NCBI GenBank assembly: GCA_020465985.1
Contig: JAANYP010007193.1
Location: 1-64,000 of the forward strand
Source of the DNA: Centrapalus pauciflorus
Taxonomy: Eukaryota > Streptophyta > Magnoliopsida > Asterales > Asteraceae
Length of the DNA: 64,000 nucleotides
Direction of reading: 5' to 3'
Position 1 is the first letter of the stretch. Each line of letters opens with the position of its first letter. A model generated the notes under the pieces. It did no database searches. It was not told the DNA's origin and saw only the letters and a program-made list of their open reading frames with translations. Below, one piece after another: positions 48,179 through 61,272 of the stretch. Position numbers and translations under genes: made by a program.

Positions 48179-51044
48179 ATGACCAGTTTGCAAAAGTTCA
48201 TCGAAATGGACCACGAGGTTGGCTAGGCAAATTCTCAGACAAAACTGATGAGGTTGGAACACTACTATTGGTGGAAGGATAGGTTTGCCTTTTGCTCGTT
48301 TCAATGACATGAAAATGTGGATTTGTATCGACGAGGGATACATTCCACCTACACAAGAGTTTGAGGGCCGTTAGAGAGTCTTAACATATCAGAAAATGAA
48401 GGATGATGATAAGAAACTGTATGAGGCCGAGAACATAGCGTTTTCCATCATTCGTATGGCATTACCTCTGGAGATTCTACACACCTTAAGGAATCATCGT
48501 ACGTCTAAAGAGCTATGGGATGCTCTCGAGAAGCGGTGTGAGGGAAATCTGAGGGTTCACAAAGGAAGGACCGAGATGCTGAAATAACAGTTCGCAATTT
48601 CTAAAGCATTGAAAACCAAAAAAGCTGGATGAGACAATAACAAGATTCTACCATTCACTGACAGAGCTGGATAATCACGATGTCGAGTATCGTGAAATTG
48701 AGAAGATAGAGAAACTTCTTGATGCTTTACCTGCGAAGTGGGAAATGTACACAACGCTTATAAAGCATGATAAAGAAAAATTCGAAACTCTTACGCTAAA
48801 AGGAGTTATTGGTACGCTGAGGTCTTACAACTTTCAGATCCTTAAGAAGGAAAGGGAATATGATCATGTCCAAGATCCAAAGATGTATTTTGGAAAGACA
48901 AAACCTTCTATTGTAAGTGAACTGAAGACGGCTACAGATTTCTTCTCAGGTGAAGCGTCTATCCCAGTGGAGGTAGAAGAAACAAGTAGTCGGGCATTCT
49001 TAGGGTATTCTATACCGGAAGATAAATCGACTCACTCAGCATCCACTTCTCAACATTACACAAAGATGCCTATGAGTGCACAATCAGTAGAGACTCATTT
49101 GAGTCTTTTGGCTTAGTTTGTTGCAGCATACGAAAAATGTGTACAAGGAAAAATTAATGATCCTGCATTACGGGAGGAAGACTATGATCAGGTGGATCCT
49201 GATGACTTGGAGGAAATGGACCTTCAATGGCAACTGGCCATGGTGACTCAAAGGGTCAAAAGGTTCATGAAAAGAACAGGGAGAAATCTGAGCGTAGGCA
49301 ACAGCAAGTTGGGTTCGACAAATCCAAGGTTAAGTGTTATAATTGCCAAGGATTAGGACACTTTGCACGAGAATGTCAACGACCTAAACTTGAAAACTAT
49401 CAGAATCAATCTCAGGATAGATATCTGTCTTGTAGTTCGGGTAATCAAGCTAACATCACTGGTCTGTTAACAAATGTATCATCGGACAGACTGCTCGATG
49501 GTACTTACGATTGGAGTACTCATCCTGAGTCTAACGTTAGAGCCTTCATGGCTGAAGTGACAGAGACTGAGGATGAACGAGCAGAGGAAGTGACCGAGGA
49601 CAACGAATAGAATGATACTAATCCTGTGTTGGTGGAGAAGTCAGACAATCAGACCATTCTAGAGTTTGTCGCAGAGATGGCTAACGTGGAATCATATCAC
49701 AAAAGGGTAATACTGAACTTTTCTACATTTCATGACTAATGTGTTTTATGTGCCACTTCCAATGATAGGTTAAACTTAGTTCTAGAAACACATAACAACT
49801 TAACTGCTCAGATAGAATCACTAAAATCAGATAATGCTAGTCTCTTAGACCATAACGAAGATCTTAGGAATAAGCTGAAAGCAGATGTTCAAGATGTTAT
49901 AGTTCTAAAAGTCAAATTAAGTGAACAATGTGTCAGGATAGAACATATGTATGACCATGCTGAGGCTTTAACTAAAGAACTTACCATTAACGAGGTTGAG
50001 CTAGCAGAATCAACAGTTAAAGTTTGAGAGGTAAATAGTAAGTTGTAAAAGTTTAGGAACTTTTCACTAAATCTAGTTAAAATCTTAGATGCTCAACGTC
50101 AGTCAAAGAAACCAGTAGGTTTAGGTTATCAAGAGAGTCCTCCACCTTTAAATGATACTTATGTTCCTCAACCTCAGGATAAAACTGATAAAACAGTTGA
50201 GTCAGAGGTAGCAGCTAAAACTGAATCTGATAAGGATAATTCAACTAAGGTGTCTAATAATAACTCTACGATTAAGAAACCCAAGTTTGTGCAGTCTTCT
50301 AGTGACACAATTCTAGGATAAGCTAAACCTAAAGTTCATAATTTGAAAGAGGAAATAGTCATGATAGTTGAAAAGAAATAGCATGACACGAGTGAAACAC
50401 CAAAATCAAAGGGCACTAATAAGAAGTCAACTGATAAGATGTCCTGCTTTAGATGTCATGAGAAGGGACATGTTGCGTCTAGCTGTCCATACATCAAAAT
50501 AGAGTCTACACCTTCAAAACCAGAGTCTAGACCTGCTGTAGGAAAGCCAAAACAACATAAACATGTATCTAGTGTTGTTAGCACAAGTGGTTTTGAAAAC
50601 ACTGAGAAGATTATGAATGCCACACCTAGGACCGCTGTTAGACAAGTACCGGTGTCGGTTAGACCAAATGAAGTGGTTAGAACTAATTCTCCGAATAGAG
50701 TTCCTAATCAGTCTAGATCAGGACCTCAACAAGCTTATGGGAGTACAACACCTAGAAGGGCTTACACTTCAGTTAGGTCTCACACTCCTCTAAGACAACA
50801 GACACCAGGTAGAACCCAAGAATATAAATCTGAAATGCCTTATATTAGAAATTATTCAAGGGCTCAACAGCAAATGCCTACCCAAGGGCCAAGAGTGATT
50901 TTAAATCACTCAGCACCATAACAGGTTCTCAATCAAAAACCCAAGTCACCTGAAAGGAGAGATGGGTATTTGAAGGAGTTCACGTATGTGGATGAGAATG
51001 GTATTACAAAGTCACTCATGGCTTTGGTTCCCCGTGATAACTAA
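48179..51044 (+). pseudogene. gag of element C
   Basis: Same Gag as in A, from ATG 48179. The UBN2-type domain is broken by TAG at 48226, a deletion near 48290 and TAA at 48585. The first zinc knuckle [15 protein letters not shown] (about 49337-49380) and the second CFRCHEKGHVASSCP (50442-50486) are both canonical, so the family Gag has two knuckles about 350 codons apart. The in-frame TAG after SLLA (49114) is at the same place as TAG 11824 in A. TAG at 49608 falls where A has CAG. Further stops lie at 49738, 50026 and 50380. It ends at TAA 51042. Confidence 0.87.
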
Positions 51045-54000
51045 CTTGCTTTCTTCAGGTGCAGGAGCTAACTACAGGTCTAAACAACAAGTGGTTCGTC
51101 GACAGTGGTTGCTCTCGTCAAATGACTGGGGAAAGGAGTCTACTCAAAGACTTCAAAGGAGGGAACAAGGGATTCGTATCATTCGCTAGGAACAAGGGAG
51201 GGCATATCACTGGTACTGGAGTGGTCACTAATGGGACTATCACACTTGATCAAGTTTACCATGTTGATAAACTTGATCACAATCTCATTAGTGTATCTCA
51301 AATCTGTGATAAAAAAACTCAGTAATTTTTACTGATACTAAGGTGTTGGTACTGAAACCGGGATTTAATGTACCTGAAGAGTGGATAATGATGAGAGCCC
51401 CAAGGAAGAACGATTTTTACATGATGGACACGAACATATTAGATTCATCGATGGGAACAATATGTCTTCTATCCAAAGCTTCAGAGTCCGAATCCATATA
51501 TGGCACAGACGCATGGCACACTTGCACCTAAGGAAAATGAACTACATCACTAAACATGGTCTAGTGCAAGGAGTACCACTGAAGAGTTTTCAGTTCGACG
51601 ACAAGTGTGTACCGTGCATGAAAGGCAAACAACACATGAAGTCACACAAGTCAAATACTAAGAACTCGATAGCTTCCACTTTCGATTTGTTGCATATGGA
51701 CCTATTTGGACCTATCAACAAAAGGAGTATAAGTGGTAGTTGGTATTGTTTGGTTATCACTGATGATAATTCATGTTTTTCATGGGTTTTCTTTTTAGGT
51801 TCAAAGGACGAAACAGCTGGAAAGTTGATTGGGTTCTTAGACCAAATCGAAAACTCCTACGGGACGAGGGTAAAAAGTATCAGGAGTGATAATGGAACAG
51901 AATTTAAAAACCCAGTAATTGGTGTATATTCCCTATCCAAAGGCATAGTGCATCAATTTAGTGCAGCATATGAGCCACAACAAAATGGGGTGGCAGAACG
52001 GAAAAACAGAACTTTGATTGAGGCAGCAAGGACCATGCTCTTGGATTAAAAGCTTCCTACAATGTTTTGGGGGGAGGCAGTGAATACCGCATGTCATGTT
52101 TTAAACCGGGTTCTTAATGTCAAGTCACTTAACAAAACCTGTTATGAAGTTCTAAATAAACAGCCACCTAATTTAACAGGCTTTGAACCGTTTGGGGTAC
52201 CGTGTACTTTATTGAAAACAAAACACCAACCTAAGTTTGGGGAAAAGGCTGATGAAGGATAATTCCTAGGTTATGTGCCTAACTCACCAAACAAAAGGGT
52301 TTTTAACAAAAACAAACGGTACAATAGAAATTGTGTTTAACATTGATGTTTCAAGTTATTCACATGAACCCCAAATAGGTCCTGAGTGGTTATTTGATTA
52401 TGACTTATTGTTTGAATCATTTAACATACCAGTTAATAGAAATGCAGGTACAGTGGAGGATGACTTCTCGTCATTATGTCTGAATGACAAAAATCATGGT
52501 TTTCCAAAGACAAGCATTCCATCAACTTCTGAGCCTATACAACGACAGAAGATAGGTCTCCAATAGAGAGTGAACCTGAGTTACCTACAAACGAGAATTA
52601 GACAAGTGCTTCTAACTCTGAGGACAGTGATCATGAGGAAGAGAATGTACCATCTGAAGTCGTACCCTCGTTAGGTGAAATAGGATCAAACTTAGGAGAT
52701 AATCTTAGGGTCTATGAGATAGAGACATCAAGGATAAAGAAGGATCATCCGATAGAGAGTGACATATGGAATCCTAATACCGGTGTGAGAACTAGGAGTA
52801 GTGTGAATAATAACACGGTGTTGTTATCGATGATCAACGACTCCGAGCCCTATCAAACTTGTCTTTATTCATGTTTCATCTCGCAAGTAGAGCCGAAGAA
52901 TGTGCAAATGGCACTGAAAGACAACTCCTGGCTTGAAGTCATGCTAGAAGAACTATCACAATTCAGAAAGCTTGGAGTGTGGGAGTTAGTGCCACTACCT
53001 CGAGGAGAAGTTGCAATAGGAACCAAATGGGTTTTTAAGTGCAAGAGAGATGATCGAGGTATAGTTACTCGTAACAAGGCAAGATTTGTGGTGAAAGGAT
53101 TCAACCAATAAGAGGGAATCGATTACAACGAAGTGTTTGCACCAGTGGCAAGGCTCGTGGCAATTCGTCTGTTTCTGGCCTTCGCGTCCTTCAAAGGATT
53201 TAAAGTCTATCAGCTGGATGTAAAGAGTGCATTCCTATACGGCAAGGTGAAGAAACTGGTGTACGTCGAACAACCACCTGGTTTTACTGATCAAAAGTAT
53301 CCCGACAGAGTATATCTACTCGATAAGGCTCTGTATATGGACTGCATCAGGCACCTAAGGCATGGTATGAGACGCTGTCAACTCATCTTTTGGACAACGG
53401 GTTTAAAAGAGGGAGAATTGATAGTACATTGTTCGTGAAGAGAAAGGGAGAAGATTTTATCTCGGTACAAGTGTACGTGGATGACATCATTTTCGCGTCG
53501 TCAAACGAACAGATGTGCAAAGACTTTGAGAAGGATATAAAGTCAAAGTTTTAGATGAGTGCTTTGGGAGAGCTGAACTGCTTTCTAGGTTTGCAAGTTG
53601 AACAGGTGAAGGAGGGCATGTTTATCCATCAGATGAAGTAGGTCTACGATATTCTGGAGCGCTTCGGGATGGAAGGAACAAAGTTGACCGCTCACTTCAG
53701 GACTCCGATTCAAGTGAATCACAATCTCGGACCGGGTACAGAAAGTGATACTGATGTGGATCCGACTCTATATCGGGCTATGATCGGGTCACTCATGTAT
53801 TTAACAGCTTCTAGACCTGACATTATGTTTGCTGTGTGTATTTGTGCTAGGTTTCAAGAAAATACAAAGAAATGCATATGAAAGTCGTGAAGCGAATCCT
53901 ACGATACCTGAAGTCGAAACCTAAGCTGGCACTTTGGTATCATGCTGATGGTGATCTAGAATTGGAGGCATACACGGCTTCTGATTATGGTGGATGCAGC

Positions 54001-54345
54001 TTGAACCGAAAATCAACAACTGGAGGTTGTCAGTTCCTTGGAGTGAGGGTCGTATCATGGCAATGCAAGAAACAGACATCGATTGCCGTGTCAACGTGTG
54101 AGGCCGAATATGTAGCTGTTGGTAGTTGTTGTTCACAGGTTTTGTGAATACAACAACAATTGTGGGATACGGTTTGACTTACACTCATACTCCCATTAGG
54201 ATAGATAATCAGTCTATAATTTCTATAACTAATAATCCAGTTAAACACAGTAAAACAAAGCACATAGACATAAGACATCATTTCATACGTGATTGTGCTG
54301 AAAAAAAAAATTTAATAAAACTGGTAAAAGTGGCAACTGTAACAA
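51045..54345 (+). pseudogene. pol of element C
   Basis: Copia pol in many pieces. Protease: WFVDSGCSRQMTG (the usual SRHMTG His is Gln). Integrase: WHRRMAHLHLRKM with CVPCMKGKQ, DLLHMDLFGPI, RSDNGTEFK. RT: IGTKWVFKCKRDD, YQLDVKSAFLYGK and an intact YVDDIIF (about 53477). RNase H: SDYGGCSLNRKSTTGG and CEAEYVAVGSCC. Breaks: gag-pol joint one base shorter than in A, a frameshift near 51320, TAA at 52047, TAA at 52260, TAA at 53109, a frameshift near 53335, TAG near 53640, a small deletion near 53868. The last approximately 30 codons are missing through the deletion that starts near 54340. Confidence 0.9.
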
Positions 54346-54897
54346 CCTAGTCTTTAATTGAACTTTAATTTCTGCATTTGATCCAATAAGGTAGTTTCTT
54401 GATAAATAAAAAGGCCAAGGGAATATCCAAAGTGTTAAATGTTTCAATGGAAAATCATACCGACAATCGACTTGGAATGTATATCACGACAAATAACCAT
54501 AGGAATAAAAAAATTCCTAAGTGTGAAAGTGAAATACCTAAAGTGAGATAGACAACGGTATCTGATTGAACCTTTTTTGACTTTCTCGCAAAAATATTCT
54601 GTTCCTATATGTCGTAATTTTTAAAGTACTTTTGAGTAGTTTTAATTGTATTCTTACTTTATTTTATTTTATTTTAGTTCATTTTACTCTATTTTATTTT
54701 ATTTTACTTTAAGTAGGATAAAGGTCAAAGTTACTAGGATGCATTATTGGTTGAAGAAACAAATATTGAGTGAAAATCTGTTGTTTAATGTGAATGATTT
54801 TGCAAGGTTGAAAACATCCCGTTACATGAAAAAGTTGAAAAAGTTGGATTTTATTCAAAATTTTTTGAAATTTTCACTTAAGTTCGAAGGTAGTTGT
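54346..54897 (+). other. Shortened pol-ORF3 spacer of element C
   Basis: About 870 bp present in A (16998-17868) are replaced by roughly 50 bp of unrelated sequence (54340-54392). The remaining spacer, from AAGGTAGTTTCTTGATAAAT on, matches A. The 63-bp tandem units are lost. Confidence 0.75.
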
Positions 54898-54907
54898 TAT
54901 AAATAGG
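54898..54907 (+). promoter_or_regulatory. TATA box proposed for ORF3 (element C)
   Basis: TATAAATAGGTCAACAATAC, same box and context as in A, B and D. Confidence 0.6.
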
Positions 54908-55088
54908 TCAACAATACTTCATTTAAGACACCTACCCTCGAATTTTTATTTCTCGAACTTGTCCTCCGGCGATCTCGAACTTTCCTTCGAATTTAACGAA
55001 CATTCGAATTTCTTCAAATACCTCGAACTTTTCCAGTATTTCTCAAACATACACCTACACTTGAGTATAGTGAACATCAATATACTAA

Positions 55089-55562
55089 GTAAGTGTTAGC
55101 TAGGACATTATTGTGGCAAAAATCGACCATATATGATGTTTATATTATTTGAAACGAGGTGATTTATAATCACAAGTTTTAAAAGATAAAACTTCAAATA
55201 AATGGTACATTACTTAAATTAGAACCTAATAGGACTAAGTTACATGGTTGATTAAGTCAAATGGGGTCAAAATCATGGTTTTTAAGTTGAAATTGACCGA
55301 CTTCGAATTCGTTCTTCAGGTTCGAACTTGTCAGAAAGTTCGAACTTGTTGAAATATCTATAAGTTCGAAGTCAGTCAAATTCCAATAGATGCCTCGAAC
55401 TTATTTAAGTTCGGATGCTTTTAAATAATCTCGAATTTGTCTAAGTTCGAATGTGTTGGGCTTCGAACTTCTGCAAGTTCGAAGTTATGCAAATTCGAAT
55501 ATAACAAATTCCAATTTATTTTAATTTAAATTTCTGATTTTGTTTGATGATTTTGTGTGCAG
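55089..55562 (+). other. Proposed 5'-UTR intron of ORF3 (element C)
   Basis: Donor ACTAA|GTAAGTG at 55089, branch-like TTCTGAT at about 55531, acceptor TTTTGTGTGCAG ending at 55562. Confidence 0.55.
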
Positions 55563-55564
55563 AT

Positions 55565-56398
55565 ATGGGTGATCGTGCTTTTTATAATAAGCATAATATG
55601 GTCATGGCCGTGGATCTCCATTTACGAGAGGCCTAGCCTTATCGTCAGATAATTGAATTCCTGACGCAGTCCCGAGTTTCTTACGCACTCACACATAATC
55701 TTCAAATCACTTTGACGTATGTGAGACAATTTTGGGAGCATCTTCAAGTCGACTGGTTTGTTACCCCTACGGTACTTCGTACTAGAGTAGGTTGTCAACA
55801 TATCGGATTTTCAGCAAACATGTTGAGACAGATTCTACAATTGGGTACTGAGGACCAGGAAGCAGGCCCAATAGATTTTCCTTAACCTATAAGGCACGCG
55901 GCTTTTTTGAGAATGGGATACACGCAAGATATAACGAAAGCTTCTTACGTCAAAAGAGGAGTGATTGTCCAATGGAGTTATCTTGTTCATGTTATAATGG
56001 TCTGCTTCACGCCTAAGAAAGTAGGTTTTGACACGAAGGTGTTCAAATTGCAGTCTGCCTTGATTGCATTGGTGTATAACAGGAAGTTCAGTTTCTCAGA
56101 GATGTTTTTCGGGGAATTTGTCCACCAAAAAACTGCTCCGATCAAGGAACGATTCTTAATGTATCCTCGCTTTGCCATAATGATTATCCGCCACTTCTTG
56201 CTAAATTTGTCACCACTACCCAACAAAAGTGGCATAGCATTGATTGACAAGCGGATCTTTGCTGACTGCCAGACCCATAATGCGAGAAGGGATGAGCAGG
56301 TCAGGCCCCAAGTGGCACCGCTGTTTGGTGCAGTCATAGTTCCAGATTTTTTTGCCCCGGAGGGTGAAGATTGAATTGGTGAAGCCCCACCCCAACAG

Positions 56399-56432
<34 letters not shown>

Positions 56433-58044
56433 CATAGCAACAGCTTCAGCAACGAAGAAGAGCACCGGCAACTAGAACTCCGGTTGCTAGAACCACTTCC
56501 CGACCACAACCAGTCACTGCAGCTGCTGGACCATGATCTGAAGCTGCCGGCCCATCGAGTTCGGCTCCACAATATGACCAGCGGGAGCAAACTCAGGAGG
56601 AAATTTGGGCTCAAGGAACAGCTTCGGAGCAAGATATTGCTGAACAACTGGTTCAGGATGTTTTAGAGCCTCCAACCGATCTACATGATATTTTTAAGGA
56701 AATAGATGAATATCAGCCCTCTGATGCCGAGTTTATAGACACAGAGGTTCATGCCGAAGAAGACTCTGCTAGGGACCAGAATGAGGCTGAGGGTCACATC
56801 GAGACCGCCTCTGAGTCTGCATCCGACTCTAGTTCTGAAGATGAAGATCCGGATATCACAATTGGCAGATATTGATCGAGGCTAGTTGTTAGCAGAAGGA
56901 GAAAGACAAGGTCGACAATTATTGATGAAGAGACCGAAGAGTCTGAGTTTGAAGAAGAAGAATAAGCTTCTCTCGTTCCTAGGCATAGGACGAAAAGGCA
57001 TAGATTCATGCAAGGAGCTCCATCCACTTCTGCTTCTCCATCTGTGTTACCAGCTGCTCGATCTGCAACAACCGCAGCCCCGTCAACATTCGCCTCCACT
57101 CCATCCACCTCGACTGCATTCACCGAAAATCAGCGGTTCACAGAGTTGAAGGGAAAAGTGGACTTCCAAACAGTCCAAATATTCCAACTCTCTCAGGCCG
57201 TAAAAGAGCTGCAATAGCATAATGCACGCTTAGATCAAGAGAATGCCACGTTACGTACAACTGTGGCAGATCAAAAAGCTGAGCTGAGGACTCAACAAAC
57301 GCAAATTCAGATAATGCAGACTCTCATTGAGCAGATTATGAAAGATCTCCGACCTCAGGGGGAGAGTAGCTGCAAAGATGATCAGTTGAGGAATGTTAGG
57401 AAAGACGATGAGGAGGGCGATGATCTAGATGCACAGAAAGAAGGTGAGCTAGCAGATCTTTCCCACAAGACTGCTCAGCAAGCAATTGTTCAGGGGGAGC
57501 CTAGTTCGTCAAATATGGGAGGAGATGAAGCTTCAGAAAAAGGCAAGGCTTCTGAAGCTTCAAAGGATGTTGAGCAAGAGATGATAGAGGCGTTGATAGA
57601 TGTTGATGATGAAGATGAATTCGGATTTGATCAAGAAGATCTTGAAGAAGCGGAGTTCATCCCATAAGAAGTTGTAGACTGGAAATCAGACGATGAGATA
57701 ATAGAATATGAGGATGATAACGTTGATGAGGTGTTGATCCCGAAGCAGCCTGTTACTGAACAATATGTAAATAATGATCAGAATGGGATAGACTTTGATG
57801 AGCTTAACTTGGAATCTATAGATGAATCAGAATCTGATCCAGCTGAAAGGGAACAAGCGAAAGAAGAGATGATGAGGTTATGGTTTAGAAAGGAAGAGAA
57901 AAAGATTGAGTTAGCTGTAAAGAAGAAAATGAGATTGCCAAATCCAGGAAAGTTGTCAGGAGGTATCCTTAGCTGGTTCTTCGACAGGGAATTGAAGCTT
58001 TTTGTACTTAAAAGAAGAGATGAGCTTCAGTATCTGAGGAGAAC
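55565..58044 (+). pseudogene. ORF3 of element C, truncated
   Basis: Same gene as in A, ATG at 55565. Recognisable parts: RAFYNKHNMVMAVDL, RMGYTQDITKASYVKRG, FSFSEMFFGEFVHQKTAP and RFLMYPRF; a Gln-rich stretch (56390-56450); acidic parts; a coiled coil (57130-57350); and the C-terminal GKLSGGILSWFFDREL. It ends at LRR where the insertion 58045 begins, about 190 codons before the expected end. Many stops: TAG 55635 (CAG in B), TAA 55884, TGA 56374 (TGG in A and B), TAG 56436, TGA 56536, TGA 56874, TAA near 56964, TAG 57217 (CAG), TAA 57665. Most look like C-to-T or G-to-A changes. Confidence 0.73.
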
Positions 58045-59787
<1,743 letters not shown>

Positions 59788-60452
59788 TGTTGGTACACCC
59801 TGTGTGATGATAGCAGTCTAAGGATAGTTGACATTTTGTGTAAGTCAACTTAAGTAATGTTGAATATTGACTAGTATTTGATATATGTGTTTATATGTGT
59901 TTGATATTGATTGATTGTATGTTTGAACTTGATGTAACGTATTACAGGAAGTTCAAACATAAAGTTCAAAGATAAATTCAAACATAAGTTAAAGCATAAG
60001 TTCAAATAGAAAGTTGTAATGTGAAATTCAAATTTAGAGTAAATTCGAATTTATCACATAAGACAAATTCGAATTTAGTGTAAATTCGAATTTGCTCTTA
60101 AGGCAATCTCGAATTTGTCAAGTGGACAAATTCGAATGGGCCTAGGGCCTGGTTCGAGTTTGTCCAAAGACAAACTCGAAATGGTCAGTATAATTAAGGA
60201 TTAACTCGAATAATTATCAGACTTTTGCAGAATTTTGGAGATTAATTAAGGAAAGGCGATCTCGAGTTTATCAAGGTTCAGAGAGTGTTTTCGGAGAGAA
60301 TCATCGTGTAGGTACGTTCGTCGTTGTTCGTATAACGCAGTGGTAGTCTCCGTGTTCCGTGAGTGTGATCTTACCGTCAAGCCGCTAACGAGGATTCTGC
60401 ACTCGTTGGTGTGTGTCGCGTCTAGATAGATCCGTAGAGTCAAGACCTTACA
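59788..60452 (+). repeat. 5' LTR of element D
   Basis: TGTTGGTACACCCTGTGTGA to ACCTTACA, 665 bp. It has five or six diverged AAGTTCAAA units (59948-60015) and repeated AAATTCGAATTTA words (60027-60140). The end region CTAACGAGGATTC...CACTCGTTGG is shared with A, B and C. Confidence 0.87.
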
Positions 60453-60454
60453 AG

Positions 60455-60467
60455 TGGTATCAGAGCC
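60455..60467 (+). other. Primer-binding site of element D
   Basis: TGGTATCAGAGCC, perfect. Confidence 0.92.
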
Positions 60468-60576
60468 TACGCGGTGTTCTTAGTGTTCTTCGTGTTCATA
60501 AGCATACATCCTAGGTTTCTTGACATTTTGGATTGGCAGTAAAATCAAAGTAGGAAGCAAACTCGAAGGTGGTTAG

Positions 60577-60586
60577 TATAAATAGG
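60577..60586 (+). promoter_or_regulatory. TATA box proposed for ORF3 (element D)
   Basis: TATAAATAGGTCAACAGTGA, identical to A over 18 bases although the surroundings are diverged. It now lies only 110 bp after the primer site. Confidence 0.6.
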
Positions 60587-60743
60587 TCAACAGTGACATT
60601 CATTATTCACCTACCTTCGACTTTAGTTCATTGAGTTTATCCAGAGAGATTTCGAGTTTAGTGCTTCGACTTTGCCGAATTCGAGTTTCCCACTATTTGT
60701 CGAGATTTTGTCTGTTTGTGTTCGAGCATAGTACAAAATCTAG

Positions 60744-61270
60744 GTATAATCAACATCATTGTACAAGATTTAGGATGTTTTAGACTCAATTTGAGCCAAA
60801 ATCAACTGATTTTAAGGTTTTAATGGTGTGAACTTTGTAATTCAAAATAACAAAGTTTGAACCGGTGAAACTTCAAATAAATGGCAAATACCTTCGATTA
60901 GATCCCATAAGGACTAATGGATGTAATTTTCTAAGTCTAAAATGGTTGAAATCTTGGAGTTTTGTTGTTTAACATACCGACATATTCGTGTTTGATCGTG
61001 GCTTCGAATTTGATCGTAGTTTCGAGTTTGTCACAAAACTCGAAGAAGCCAATAAACTCGAATGAGGGTTGTTTCGAATATGTTATTCGAATTTATTATT
61101 CGAATTTATCATTAAAATCGAAATATTTGCTTCAATGTTAAATCAAACTTGTAGAAATTCATATGTGTTTGATTTTGAACTTACATAAGTTCAAAATAAA
61201 ACAAATTTGAATTTAAACAAGTTTATGTTTATATTGATCATTCTAATATTTTATATAATTTATTGTGCAG
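60744..61270 (+). other. Possible 5'-UTR intron of ORF3 (element D), donor uncertain
   Basis: The acceptor TTTATTGTGCAG ends at 61270, as in the other copies. The GTAAGT donor of A, B and C is deleted. CTAG|GTATAAT at 60744 is a possible replacement. The region carries TTCGAATTTG and TTCGAGTTTG words (60985-61115). Confidence 0.35.
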
Positions 61271-61272
61271 AT

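Larger units (their letters stand above)
47137..58044 (+). mobile_element. Element C: A-family copia element inserted in B, 3' part missing
   Basis: 5' LTR (47137-47637), perfect primer site, leader, gag, pol, spacer with a large deletion, ORF3 promoter and ORF3 to 58044, all on the plus strand. ORF3 then stops mid-domain at an LTR-like insertion. Its 3' end and 3' LTR would lie beyond the window if the insertions are simply nested. Stops and frameshifts are more frequent than in A. Confidence 0.88.
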
